Source: Erwinia endophytica (GTDB lineage Bacteria > Pseudomonadota > Gammaproteobacteria > Enterobacterales > Enterobacteriaceae). Taken from it: a stretch of DNA of 64,000 nt. This document shows positions 30,009 through 41,600 of the stretch, in pieces. Numbering within the stretch: the stretch's first letter is position 1; each line of letters starts with the position of its first letter. The translations under genes were made by a program, and so were the position numbers. The stretch lies in NCBI RefSeq assembly GCF_009295515.1, contig NZ_RQVV01000054.1:62001-126000 (forward strand), read 5' to 3'. A model generated the notes under the pieces. It was given only the letters and a program-made list of their open reading frames with translations. It did not search any database and had not been told where the DNA came from.

Positions 30009-33000
30009 ATGTTGTACGATAAATCCCTTGAAAAGGACAACTGTGGTTTTGGCCTGATCGCCCACATAGAAGGCGAACCAAGCCATAAGGTAGTGCGTAC
30101 CGCAATTCACGCACTGGCCCGTATGCAACACCGTGGCGCGATCCTTGCTGACGGCAAGACCGGCGACGGTTGTGGCCTTTTATTGCAAAAACCCGATCGT
30201 TTCTTTCGCATTGTCGCCCAGGAACGCGGCTGGCGTTTGGCCAAAAACTACGCGGTAGGCATGTTGTTCCTGAACCAGGATGACGAACTGGCTCGCGAAA
30301 GTCGCCGTATTGTAGAAGAAGAAGTACTGCGTGAAACGCTGTCTGTGGTTGGCTGGCGCGACGTGCCGCTCAACCAGGATGTATTGGGTGAAATAGCCCT
30401 TTCCTCCATGCCGCGCATTGAGCAACTGTTTATCAATGCCCCGGCTGGCTGGCGTCCACGTGATATGGAGCGTCGCCTGTACATGGCGCGACGCCGTATC
30501 GAAAAGCGCATCGAAGATAAAGAATTCTACGTGTGTAGTTTCTCAAATCAGGTCAACATTTATAAAGGTCTGTGTATGCCGGCAGATTTGCCGCGCTTCT
30601 ACCTGGATCTGGCTGACCTGCGTCTGGAGTCCGCTATTTGCCTGTTCCACCAGCGCTTCTCTACCAATACCGTTCCACGCTGGCCGTTAGCTCAGCCATT
30701 CCGCTATATGGCGCACAATGGTGAAATCAATACCATCGCCGGTAACCGTCAATGGGCGAAAGCCCGCGCCTATAAATTCCGTACACCATTGATCCCCGAT
30801 CTGCAGGATGCTTCGCCATTCGTCAACGAAACGGGGTCAGACTCCAGTTCAATGGATAACATGCTGGAATTGTTCCTCAACGGCGGTATGGATCTGATTC
30901 GCGCCATGCGTCTGCTGGTACCGCCAGCCTGGCAAAACAACCCGGACATGGATCCAGAGTTGCGTGACTTCTTCGACTTTAACTCCATGCATATGGAACC
31001 CTGGGACGGTCCTGCGGGTATCGTGATGTCTGACGGTCGCTATGCCGCCTGTAACCTTGACCGTAACGGTCTGCGGCCTGCCCGCTATGTCATCACTAAA
31101 GATAAACTCATCACCTGTGCCTCTGAGGTCGGCATCTGGGATTATCAGCCAGATGAAGTCGTGGAAAAAGGTCGTGTCGGCCCCGGTGAACTGATGGTTA
31201 TCGATACCCGTGCGGGACGCATTTTGCACTCCGCTGAAACCGATAACGATCTGAAAAGCCGTCATCCTTACAAAGAGTGGATGGAGAAAAACGTCCGCCG
31301 TCTGGTGCCATTTGAAAATCTGTCCGACGATCAGGTTGGTCGCCGCGAAATGGATAACGATCTGCTGGCGACCTTCCAGAAGCAGTTCGGTTACAGTGGC
31401 GAAGAGCTCGACTCAATCATCCGCGTTCTCGGAGAGAATGGCCAGGAAGCGGTAGGTTCAATGGGCGATGATACCCCGTTCGCCGTCCTGTCCAGCCGTC
31501 CTCGTGTGATTTATGACTATTTCCGCCAGCAGTTCGCTCAGGTCACCAATCCGCCAATCGATCCGCTGCGTGAAGCGCACGTTATGTCACTGGCGACCAG
31601 CATCGGTCGTGAAATGAACGTGTTTTGTGAAGCGGAAGGCCAGGCGCATCGACTGAGCTTTAAATCACCTATCCTGTTGTATTCAGATTTTAAACAGCTG
31701 ACCTCTCAGGAAGAAGAGTTTTATCGTGCGGATACGCTGGACTGCACTTTCGATCCGGCGGAATCTTCATTGAAAGACGCGATCCTTGCGCTATGTGACA
31801 AAGCGGAAGCATTGGTGAAAGACGGTACCGTACTGCTGGTGCTGTCTGATCGGGCGATCAGTGCGAAACGTCTGCCGATCCCGGCGCCAATGATGGTCGG
31901 TGCTATCCAGACCCGTCTGGTCGATAAGAGCCTGCGCTGTGACGCCAACATCATTGTTGAAACCGCCAGCGCTCGCGACCCACACCACTTCGCCGTATTG
32001 CTGGGCTTTGGCGCGACGGCCATTTATCCGTACCTCGCCTATGAATCATTGGCGAAAATGGCCGACACTGGCGTGATAGCGAAAGATTACCGCAGCCTGA
32101 TGCTGAACTACCGTAACGGCATCAATAAAGGCCTGTACAAAATCATGTCGAAGATGGGTATCTCCACCATCGCGTCATATCGCTGTTCAAAACTCTTCGA
32201 AGCCGTTGGACTGCACCGTGACGTGTCAGACCTTTGCTTCCAGGGCGTGGTGAGTCGAATTGGCGGTGCCACCTTTGCTGACTTCCAGCAAGACCTGATG
32301 AACCTGTCCAAACGCGCCTGGCTGCAACGTAAACCACTGGATCAGGGTGGCCTGCTGAAATACATCCATGGCGGCGAATATCACGCCTACAACCCGGATG
32401 TCGTCGGTACGTTGCAAAAAGCGGTGCAAAGTGGCGATTACAGCGATTATCAGCAATACGCCAGGCTGGTGAATGAGCGTCCGGTTGCGACATTACGCGA
32501 TCTGCTGGCGATAACGCCATCCGGCAACGCTATTAGCGTCGACGACGTTGAGCCCGCCAGTGAGCTCTATAAGCGTTTCGATACGGCGGCGATGTCTATC
32601 GGGGCGTTGAGCCCGGAAGCACATGAGTCTCTGGCCGAGGCGATGAACAGCCTGGGCGGATTTTCTAACTCCGGTGAAGGCGGTGAAGATCCGGCGCGTT
32701 ATGGCACCCAAAAAGTGTCCCGTATCAAGCAGGTCGCGTCGGGGCGCTTCGGTGTCACACCCGCCTATCTGGTCAACGCTGACGTTATCCAGATCAAAGT
32801 GGCTCAGGGCGCTAAGCCGGGCGAAGGCGGTCAACTACCGGGCGATAAAGTCACCCCTTATATCGCCCGGCTGCGTTATTCCGTGCCTGGCGTCACGCTT
32901 ATTTCGCCACCGCCACACCATGATATTTATTCTATCGAGGATCTGGCGCAGTTGATCTTCGATCTGAAACAGGTCAACCCGAAAGCGATGATCTCGGTGA

Positions 33001-34466
33001 AACTGGTTTCAGAGCCAGGCGTAGGGACTATCGCTACCGGGGTAGCCAAAGCCTATGCGGACCTGATAACTATCGCGGGTTATGACGGCGGTACCGGAGC
33101 CAGCCCGCTCAGTTCAGTAAAATACGCGGGCTGCCCGTGGGAACTGGGTTTGGTGGAAACACAACAAGCGCTGGTTGCTAACGGACTGCGCCACAAAATC
33201 CGCCTGCAGGTGGATGGTGGCCTGAAAACGGGCCGCGATATCATTAAAGCCGCTATCCTGGGCGCTGAAAGCTTCGGCTTTGGTACCGGCCCAATGGTCG
33301 CACTGGGCTGTAAATATCTGCGAATTTGCCATCTGAACAACTGCGCAACCGGCGTGGCAACCCAGGACGAGAAACTGCGTAAGAACCACTACCATGGCCT
33401 GCCGTACCGCGTAACGAACTACTTTGAGTTCATTGCCCGTGAAACGCGTGAGCTCATGGCTGAACTGGGCGTGAAACGCCTGGTTGATCTGATTGGTCGT
33501 ACCGATCTGCTGACTGAGCTGGAAGGCTTTACCGCTAAACAGCAAAGTCTGGATCTCTCAGCCCTGCTGAAAACCGCTGAGCCGATGGCTGGCAAAGCCG
33601 TGTACTGTACCGAAAGCAATCCGCCGTTTGATCATGGCGTACTTAACAAATCCTTGTTGGATCAGGCAATGCCGTTTGTGGAAGCGAAACAGAGTAAGAC
33701 CTTCTACTTTGATATTCGCAACACAGATCGCTCAGTCGGCGCCACCCTGTCAGGCGCGATTGCACAGGTGCATGGTGATCAGGGCCTGGCTGCCGACCCG
33801 ATCAAAGCTCACTTCAGCGGCACCGCTGGCCAGAGTTTTGGCGTGTGGAACGCCGGTGGTGTTGAGCTAACCCTGACCGGCGACGCTAACGATTATGTCG
33901 GTAAAGGTATGGCGGGCGGTATGCTGGCGGTACGTCCTCCGGTTGGCTCGGCTTTCCGTAGCCATGAAGCGACGATTATCGGTAACACCTGCCTGTACGG
34001 CGCTACTGGCGGTAAGCTGTTTGCCGCGGGTCGTGCAGGTGAACGTTTTGCAGTACGTAATTCTGGCGCAATCACCGTGGTGGAAGGGATTGGCGACAAC
34101 GGCTGTGAATATATGACAGGCGGCATTGTCTGCGTACTGGGGCGTACCGGCGTAAACTTTGGCGCAGGTATGACCGGTGGTTTCGCCTACGTGCTGGATG
34201 AAGATGGTGAATTCCGTAAACGCGTGAACCCAGAGCTGGTAGAAGTACTGAGTGTCGACGATCTGGCGATTCATGAAGAGCACCTACGCGGTCTGATAAC
34301 CGAACACGTTCAATACACCGGCTCATCCCGTGGTGAGGAAATCCTGGCGAACTGGCCAGCCTGGTCGTCTAAATTCGCGCTGGTTAAACCAAAGTCCAGT
34401 GATGTGAAGGCATTGTTGGGTCACCGTAGTCGTTCCGCAGCGGAGCTGCGGGTGCAGGCGCAGTAA
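30009..34466 (+). CDS. gltB: Glutamate synthase (NADPH) large subunit GltB
   Basis: 1485 residues. After an 11-residue propeptide ([11 protein letters not shown]) comes Cys12, the N-terminal nucleophile of the class II glutamine amidotransferase domain ([12 protein letters not shown]). The FMN-binding synthase domain (about 800-1190) includes the [3Fe-4S] ligands in [12 protein letters not shown], preceded by GGLKTGRD; a C-terminal beta-helix has repeated G-xx-G-xxx-G ([34 protein letters not shown]). It makes two glutamates from glutamine and 2-oxoglutarate. GGGAGG precedes the ATG. gltD follows after 9 nt. Confidence 0.98.
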   Translation: MLYDKSLEKDNCGFGLIAHIEGEPSHKVVRTAIHALARMQHRGAILADGKTGDGCGLLLQKPDRFFRIVAQERGWRLAKNYAVGMLFLNQDDELARESRRIVEEEVLRETLSVVGWRDVPLNQDVLGEIALSSMPRIEQLFINAPAGWRPRDMERRLYMARRRIEKRIEDKEFYVCSFSNQVNIYKGLCMPADLPRFYLDLADLRLESAICLFHQRFSTNTVPRWPLAQPFRYMAHNGEINTIAGNRQWAKARAYKFRTPLIPDLQDASPFVNETGSDSSSMDNMLELFLNGGMDLIRAMRLLVPPAWQNNPDMDPELRDFFDFNSMHMEPWDGPAGIVMSDGRYAACNLDRNGLRPARYVITKDKLITCASEVGIWDYQPDEVVEKGRVGPGELMVIDTRAGRILHSAETDNDLKSRHPYKEWMEKNVRRLVPFENLSDDQVGRREMDNDLLATFQKQFGYSGEELDSIIRVLGENGQEAVGSMGDDTPFAVLSSRPRVIYDYFRQQFAQVTNPPIDPLREAHVMSLATSIGREMNVFCEAEGQAHRLSFKSPILLYSDFKQLTSQEEEFYRADTLDCTFDPAESSLKDAILALCDKAEALVKDGTVLLVLSDRAISAKRLPIPAPMMVGAIQTRLVDKSLRCDANIIVETASARDPHHFAVLLGFGATAIYPYLAYESLAKMADTGVIAKDYRSLMLNYRNGINKGLYKIMSKMGISTIASYRCSKLFEAVGLHRDVSDLCFQGVVSRIGGATFADFQQDLMNLSKRAWLQRKPLDQGGLLKYIHGGEYHAYNPDVVGTLQKAVQSGDYSDYQQYARLVNERPVATLRDLLAITPSGNAISVDDVEPASELYKRFDTAAMSIGALSPEAHESLAEAMNSLGGFSNSGEGGEDPARYGTQKVSRIKQVASGRFGVTPAYLVNADVIQIKVAQGAKPGEGGQLPGDKVTPYIARLRYSVPGVTLISPPPHHDIYSIEDLAQLIFDLKQVNPKAMISVKLVSEPGVGTIATGVAKAYADLITIAGYDGGTGASPLSSVKYAGCPWELGLVETQQALVANGLRHKIRLQVDGGLKTGRDIIKAAILGAESFGFGTGPMVALGCKYLRICHLNNCATGVATQDEKLRKNHYHGLPYRVTNYFEFIARETRELMAELGVKRLVDLIGRTDLLTELEGFTAKQQSLDLSALLKTAEPMAGKAVYCTESNPPFDHGVLNKSLLDQAMPFVEAKQSKTFYFDIRNTDRSVGATLSGAIAQVHGDQGLAADPIKAHFSGTAGQSFGVWNAGGVELTLTGDANDYVGKGMAGGMLAVRPPVGSAFRSHEATIIGNTCLYGATGGKLFAAGRAGERFAVRNSGAITVVEGIGDNGCEYMTGGIVCVLGRTGVNFGAGMTGGFAYVLDEDGEFRKRVNPELVEVLSVDDLAIHEEHLRGLITEHVQYTGSSRGEEILANWPAWSSKFALVKPKSSDVKALLGHRSRSAAELRVQAQ

Positions 34467-35894
<1,428 letters not shown>

Positions 35895-35899
35895 AAAAT

Positions 35900-35970
35900 G
35901 GCCAGGGGAGGAAATGCCCCAGGCCATAATAAAGCGAAAAGACCAGCTCGTATAACCAGGCTGGTCTTTT
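35900..35970. terminator. Tandem hairpins between gltD and sspB
   Basis: First a GC-rich hairpin GGCC-AGGGG-(loop)-CCCC-AGGCC (35900-35926), then a canonical terminator AAAAGACCAGC-(loop)-GCTGGTCTTTT (35937-35970) with A- and T-tracts, usable in both directions. Confidence 0.88.
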
Positions 35971-35991
35971 GTCGAATACGGGCCTTGTGCG

Positions 35992-36492
35992 TTATTTCAC
36001 CACGCGTAAAGCCGGACGCCCACCGCGCGGTGGCGGATCATCTTCAGGGTTATTGTCATCATTCGGTACACTGTCATCGGGGCGATCACCATCAATGACG
36101 GACATTACCGTTTCTGGCGACTCATCCTGCCGCGAAGACGGCTGATATTCCCCGGCCTGCTCATAAAACGACTCAGGTTCAAACATCGTCCCCGCGCCAT
36201 TTTCACGTGCATAGATAGCCATAACCGCAGCCAACGGTACCCTCACCTGACGCGGTACACCACCAAAACGGGCGTTGAATGTCACTTCGTCATTACCCAA
36301 TTCCAGGTTGCCTACCGCACGCGGGGCAATGTTCAGTACTATCTGACCATCACGCGCATACTCCAGGGGCACCATCACGCCAGGCAGATTAATATCCACC
36401 ACCAGGTGCGGCGTCAGTTGGTTGTCCAGCAGCCAGTCATAGAATGCCCGTAGCAGATACGGGCGGCGAGCAGTGAGTTGCGACATTTCCAT
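35992..36492 (-). CDS. sspB: ClpXP adaptor SspB
   Basis: 166 residues. The N-terminal domain (1-115; RRPYLLRAFYDWLLDNQLTP, DGQIVLNIAPRAVGNLEL, FGGVPRQV) binds ssrA tags. The acidic flexible linker (PDDSVPNDDNNPEDDPP) ends in the ClpX-docking tail RGGRPALRVVK. It delivers trans-translation products to ClpXP. It starts 5 nt after sspA in a two-gene operon. Confidence 0.97.
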   Translation of the reverse strand: MEMSQLTARRPYLLRAFYDWLLDNQLTPHLVVDINLPGVMVPLEYARDGQIVLNIAPRAVGNLELGNDEVTFNARFGGVPRQVRVPLAAVMAIYARENGAGTMFEPESFYEQAGEYQPSSRQDESPETVMSVIDGDRPDDSVPNDDNNPEDDPPPRGGRPALRVVK

Positions 36493-36497
36493 AGTAA

Positions 36498-37139
36498 TTA
36501 GCCCCGCGTTTGCAGGCGCATTTCACGTTCCGCTTCCGTCAGGGAAGCGAGGAAGGAATCACGCTCAAAGACACGTGTCATGTAACCTTTCAGCTCTTTC
36601 GAACCACTGCCGATCAGTTCAATACCCAACTGTGGTAGCCGCCACAACAGCGGTGCCAAATAACAATCCACCAGGCTGAACTCTTCGCTCATAAAAAACG
36701 GAGTACGGGAGAACAGTGGAGCTATCGCCAACAGTTCTTCACGCAGCTGTTTACGCGCAGCTTCCGCTTCCTGTACCGTACCGCTCTCCACCTTACGCAT
36801 CAAACTATACCAGTCCTGCTCAACACGGTGCATCATCAGACGACTTTCGCCGCGCGCTACCGGATAAACAGGCATCAGCGGTGGATGAGGAAAACGCTCA
36901 TCAAGGTATTCCATGATGATGCGGGATTCGTACAACGTCAGTTCACGATCAACCAGTGTCGGGACTGTACGGTACGGATTGAGGTCAATCAGATCCTGGG
37001 GCAGGCTGTCCATTTCTACCTGCTCGATCTCTACGCTGACACCTTTTTCCGCCAGGACGATACGCACCTGATGGCTAAAAATGTCAGTCGGACCAGAAAA
37101 CAGCGTCATTACCGAACGTTTGTTGGCAGCGACAGCCAT
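36498..37139 (-). CDS. sspA: Stringent starvation protein A
   Basis: 213 residues from ATG 37139, which has a strong GGAGG. GST-like fold: thioredoxin-like N-terminus (VMTLFSGPTDIFSHQVRIVL, NPYRTVPTLVDRELTLYESR) and a helical C-terminal domain (FFMSEEFSLVDCYLAPLLWR). It binds RNA polymerase and supports stationary-phase and acid survival. The reading frame is open to 37301 but the extra residues do not fit the family. In E. coli rpsI lies directly upstream; here a hydroxylase gene intervenes. Confidence 0.97.
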   Translation of the reverse strand: MAVAANKRSVMTLFSGPTDIFSHQVRIVLAEKGVSVEIEQVEMDSLPQDLIDLNPYRTVPTLVDRELTLYESRIIMEYLDERFPHPPLMPVYPVARGESRLMMHRVEQDWYSLMRKVESGTVQEAEAARKQLREELLAIAPLFSRTPFFMSEEFSLVDCYLAPLLWRLPQLGIELIGSGSKELKGYMTRVFERDSFLASLTEAEREMRLQTRG

Positions 37140-37477
37140 GTAAACCTCCAAGTTTATCCAGAAAATTACTGCGCAAGTCCGCCATGTGGCGACTAACCTG
37201 CTTAATAAATTGCCATTAGCCATTAACAAATCTGTGGCCTGCGTCAATCCCCTCAGGCACTCACACATCAAAGCCTTGCTAACGGACACAAAGTGACGCA
37301 CAGTCTACCAGATTTTAGACAGCTTGTGGGGGCAGGAATAAGGATTTGCGGGGAAAATGCCGGAACCGGTCGTGTTTTCACTCTTTTAAGACGATTTAGC
37401 CCTACTGACCTTTACTCAGGCATGCCAACCCCTTCGAGGCTGGCAAATTCCATTGATGCTCATCCGAAATATTGACC
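37140..37477. other. Intergenic region upstream of sspA
   Basis: 338 nt between the hydroxylase stop and sspA. It should contain the sspA promoter, but no convincing -35/-10 pair, terminator or ORF was seen. Confidence 0.6.
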
Positions 37478-38233
37478 TCAATGATTGCTCTGTCTCCAGG
37501 CTGCCAAATTCTTGAGCGGTTTTTTCACATAAGGGCTCGCCTTTATCAGGGCAAAAAGTATACGGTTAAAAAACGTTCCAATCTTATCCATTGGCCGAAC
37601 AATATCTAAAAACAATACTGCGCGCAGTTCATCCGTATCATTAAGTACTTCATGCTCATAAGAATCATCAAAGAGCAGCACTTTACCTTCTTCCCAATGC
37701 AGAATTTGGTCATCAACTCTAATCCACACTTTTTCCCGCTCCTTCGGCACCTTCAGGCCCAAATGAGCACGAACGACAGCACGCGTCGGACCTTTGTGAG
37801 GAACAATGTGATAATGCGGCTTCAGAATAGAGAACATCGCGGTATACATACCCGGGATGGCACTGATGGCTTCCGCAGTTCGCGGGCAAATCTCACAATT
37901 TTGATCGATTCGCTGTCCGTAGACATACATACCAAAAGTTTTCCAATTATCACCCTTGGAAATTCGCTTCTGATCAGGGGATATTTGGTGGAAGGATGGA
38001 ATATCTTCCGGATGCTCAAGCAAATGATCGAGCTCAGCCCGTATTTCAGGCCAGGCATCCTCCAGACGAGTGACCCAATCAAATACTTCATTGTTGATTT
38101 TAGGCGTGGCGGGAATAAGCGAATGCCGTGCCTGAAAACGCCCGTTCCAGCGTAAAAAGTGTTTCGCTATTTTTTTAGGTAAGCGCCACCAAAAAACTCG
38201 AGATTTTGACTGGTTTTCTTGTATTTCTTGCAT
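37478..38233 (-). CDS. Aspartyl/asparaginyl beta-hydroxylase family protein (LpxO/OlsC-like)
   Basis: 251 residues of an Fe(II)/2-oxoglutarate-dependent oxygenase. The metal and co-substrate pattern is visible in SILKPHYHIVPHKGPTRAVV, RAHLGL, LLFDDSYEHEV (second His) and LFLDIVRP. Members hydroxylate lipid A acyl chains (LpxO), ornithine lipids (OlsC) or peptide Asp/Asn. The basic C-terminus with a short hydrophobic stretch (FNRILFALIKASPYVKKPLK) may bring it to the membrane, but it lacks the clear transmembrane helices I would expect of LpxO. Its DNA is more AT-rich than the neighbours and it breaks the usual rpsI-sspA contiguity, suggesting acquisition. Substrate unknown. Confidence 0.8.
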   Translation of the reverse strand: MQEIQENQSKSRVFWWRLPKKIAKHFLRWNGRFQARHSLIPATPKINNEVFDWVTRLEDAWPEIRAELDHLLEHPEDIPSFHQISPDQKRISKGDNWKTFGMYVYGQRIDQNCEICPRTAEAISAIPGMYTAMFSILKPHYHIVPHKGPTRAVVRAHLGLKVPKEREKVWIRVDDQILHWEEGKVLLFDDSYEHEVLNDTDELRAVLFLDIVRPMDKIGTFFNRILFALIKASPYVKKPLKNLAAWRQSNH

Positions 38234-38615
38234 GGTAAGGATTCACTCCCTGTTCGATAACTTCACGCTTGATACCTTGAGCCTGCAATAGCTAAAAGGA
38301 GAGCAGATAACGATTTTATATAATCTCGCTATAAAAATTAGACACTTGTTTCCACAGTGAATAACCGTTTTATTTTATTAACGGATTTTTTATCGATCAA
38401 TATCCTAAAATGCGGTGCCTTCTTGCGTGGGAGTTTTGAGCACTAAAAGTTAATTAATCCGGTAGTGAGGAAACGGGGTATATCGTATTAATCAATAGCA
38501 ACCCATCCCCCTGCAGCTTGATGTGTGACGAGTACCACATATTACCGAATTGTATTTATCGTCTCATCCATTGATAGTTCTGCCAAATAAGATGAGCGTT
38601 GAGGAAACAGAAAAG
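38234..38615. other. AT-rich intergenic region upstream of the hydroxylase gene
   Basis: About 380 nt with no credible ORF. It should hold the hydroxylase promoter; several AT-rich -10-like hexamers occur but none is compelling. The composition matches the hydroxylase gene rather than the ribosomal operon next door. Confidence 0.6.
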
Positions 38616-38646
38616 AAAAAGCCCGGTGCAAAACACCGGGCTTTTC
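38616..38646 (-). terminator. Terminator of the rplM-rpsI operon
   Basis: Minus-strand stem AAAAGCCCGGTG-TTTT-GCACCGGGCTTTTTC, 30 nt after the rpsI stop, well formed in both directions. Confidence 0.92.
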
Positions 38647-38675
38647 GATAATCGATTCCGCCGGAGCGAAATAAA

Positions 38676-39512
<837 letters not shown>

Positions 39513-39680
39513 CTAAAAGCTTACCCAAATTAAGTTACACGTTGGTGAAATCCCAAACGCTTGAATAAACGGTTGAGGCTCACACGACCATCTTGACCAG
39601 CAAGCCCACCCCTTCGGATAGAGTTACTGGAACACAAAGAGTTTTGGGAAAAAACCTTTGTTGTAACGTGGGGTCGCAAG

Positions 39681-39686
39681 ATTATA
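39681..39686 (-). promoter_or_regulatory. Likely -10 element of the rplM-rpsI promoter
   Basis: Minus-strand TATAAT, a perfect -10 hexamer, followed by a GC-containing discriminator (CTTGCGACCCC). No good -35 is found 16-18 bp upstream, so the promoter may depend on an activator or UP element. Confidence 0.55.
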
Positions 39687-39723
39687 GAGAAGTCGCCTGG
39701 AAAGCGCGACTCTTTTTTCAATT

Positions 39724-39759
39724 AAAAAAATGCATCCCGTGGCCTTGATGGCTGATGCC
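39724..39759 (-). terminator. Terminator after zapE
   Basis: Minus-strand hairpin GCATC...GATGC with an inner GCC-ATCAA-GGC, followed by seven Ts, immediately after the zapE stop. Confidence 0.65.
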
Positions 39760-40887
39760 TCAGGGTAAATGCGGTAACTTCAGATACTCCGCGCTTTGCA
39801 TCTCCTGCAGACGTGAGACACAACGCTGATATTCAAATTTCAACCGCTCTCCCTGGTAGATCTCATACAACGAGGCTTCGGCAGAGACAACCAGCTTCAC
39901 ATGCCGCTCATAAAATTCATCCACCAGTGCCAGGAAACGTCGCGCCTGGTCTTCCGTTTTATAAATCATCACCGGCACGTTAAACAGCAATACGCTATGG
40001 AAACGTTTGGAAAGCTCAATATAGTCATGCTGGCTACGCCCTTCACCGCACAACGCGAGGAAATCCATCGCCACCACCCCGTTGGCAACCCCCTGCGTGG
40101 GCAGGGAACGATGATTAATTTCCAACACCGGCTGATTGGAACGATCTTCACCACTCAACATGACAAACATGCGGTCCATTTCTTTCGACGTGGCCTCGTT
40201 CAGCGGCATCATCCACAGATGGGCGGAAGTCAGAGTCCGCAGGCGATAATCAACCCCGGCATCCACGTTCATCACATCACAATGCTGTTTAATCAGCGCT
40301 ATCGCAGGCAGGAAACGCGCACGTTGCAGACCATTGCGATACAGGTCATCCGGTGGGATGTTGGATGTCGCGACCAGGGTTATTCCTCTGGCAAACAGCG
40401 CCTCCATCAGCGTCCCCAACAGCATGGCATCCGTAATATCTGAAACAAAAAACTCATCAAAGCACAGCAGATCAGTTTCACTTTTGAAACGATCTGCCAC
40501 AATTTGCAGCGGATCACTCTGTCCCTGCAACTGTGTCAGTTCCTCATGAACACGCAACATGAAACGGTGAAAGTGCAGACGTTGTTTACGCTCTCCAGGA
40601 ATTGCCTGAAAAAACAAATCCATCAGCCAGGTTTTTCCCCGCCCCACGCCCCCCCACATATACAGGCCACGAACGGGTGCTGGCGGCTCATTTTTTCCCA
40701 TCCCCAATAACTTATTCAGCTTACCAAACACCCCTTTCAGCGGCGGAGGTGTGGAAGGTCTGCTTCGGGTCAAAGCCTGATAAATCCCGTCCAATCGGGT
40801 GATCGCTTCATGTTGAACATCATCAGGTTGATATTCACCGTTTCCCAGCGCCTGCTGGTAAAGAGCCAAAGGAGACATAGTTTGCAT
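39760..40887 (-). CDS. zapE: Cell division ATPase ZapE
   Basis: 375 residues, equal to E. coli ZapE (YhcM). AFG1-like AAA+ ATPase with Walker A MWGGVGRGKTWLMD, Walker B LLCFDEFFVSDITDA, sensor LVATSNIPPD and an arginine-finger region NGLQRARFLP. It associates with the Z-ring under anaerobic or heat conditions. Divergent from zapG, another division-linked gene, as in E. coli. Confidence 0.96.
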   Translation of the reverse strand: MQTMSPLALYQQALGNGEYQPDDVQHEAITRLDGIYQALTRSRPSTPPPLKGVFGKLNKLLGMGKNEPPAPVRGLYMWGGVGRGKTWLMDLFFQAIPGERKQRLHFHRFMLRVHEELTQLQGQSDPLQIVADRFKSETDLLCFDEFFVSDITDAMLLGTLMEALFARGITLVATSNIPPDDLYRNGLQRARFLPAIALIKQHCDVMNVDAGVDYRLRTLTSAHLWMMPLNEATSKEMDRMFVMLSGEDRSNQPVLEINHRSLPTQGVANGVVAMDFLALCGEGRSQHDYIELSKRFHSVLLFNVPVMIYKTEDQARRFLALVDEFYERHVKLVVSAEASLYEIYQGERLKFEYQRCVSRLQEMQSAEYLKLPHLP

Positions 40888-41074
40888 AATTTCTTCACAT
40901 TCCCTGAAAAATTTGGAACGTCAGGTGGTTAAACATCGCAAAAAAGGCCGTTCTACACTAAGCGATGCGGTCTCAGGATTCCACTTCCATGGGATTAACG
41001 GTTATAGTGACAGGTAGTGAACTGGCCGTTGCCAGGCGTCCCTACGGAACAACGAAGACAACACGGGAGTTATT

Positions 41075-41479
41075 ATGACCTGGGAATACGCGCTTATAGG
41101 GTTAGTAGTTGGATTAATTATCGGCGCGCTAGCAATGCGTTTTGGTAACAAGAAACTGCGTGAACAGCGGAGCCAACAATATGAGTTGGAAAAAACCAAA
41201 GCTGAACTGGCAGACTATCGTGAAGAATTGACCAACCACTTTGCGCAAAGTGCCGAGCTGCTGGATAACATGGCGCGTGATTATCGCCAGTTGTATCAAC
41301 ATATGGCGAAAGGATCTAACAGCCTGTTGCCGAATCTACCGGGTGAAAAAAATCCTTTTGCTTACCAACTCACTGAATCTGAAGCAGATAACGATCAGGT
41401 GCCGGTGCAAATGCCACGAGACTATCCTGACAGCGCCTCAGGGCTGTTGCGGAGTGATCGTGTCGCCCGCGAGAAGTAA
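41075..41479 (+). CDS. zapG: ZapG (YhcB), inner-membrane envelope/division protein
   Basis: 134 residues of the DUF1043 family. One N-terminal transmembrane helix (YALIGLVVGLIIGALAMRFG), a coiled-coil segment (about 27-75, REQRSQQYELEKTKAELADY) and a disordered C-terminal tail containing LLPNLPGEKNPFAYQLTES. E. coli YhcB links peptidoglycan, LPS and phospholipid balance and division. Preceded by GGGAG; a strong terminator follows. Confidence 0.94.
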   Translation: MTWEYALIGLVVGLIIGALAMRFGNKKLREQRSQQYELEKTKAELADYREELTNHFAQSAELLDNMARDYRQLYQHMAKGSNSLLPNLPGEKNPFAYQLTESEADNDQVPVQMPRDYPDSASGLLRSDRVAREK

Positions 41480-41483
41480 AACC

Positions 41484-41506
41484 AGGGCGCATCGGCGCCC
41501 TTTTTT
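41484..41506 (+). terminator. Terminator after zapG
   Basis: AGGGCGC-ATCG-GCGCCCT with six Ts, 4 nt after the zapG stop. Confidence 0.92.
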
Positions 41507-41600
41507 GTCTGTTGACATTGTCGCCGATGCAAAAACGTCAGGTTACAGTCTGTCTGGATAATTGACTCCCCCACTTTTATGTAGCGAGAGCGTCGTAACG

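Noticed and set aside
37652-38155. 167-codon plus-strand ORF antisense to the hydroxylase gene
   Set aside because: It mirrors the hydroxylase codons; the minus-strand protein has clear 2-oxoglutarate oxygenase motifs.
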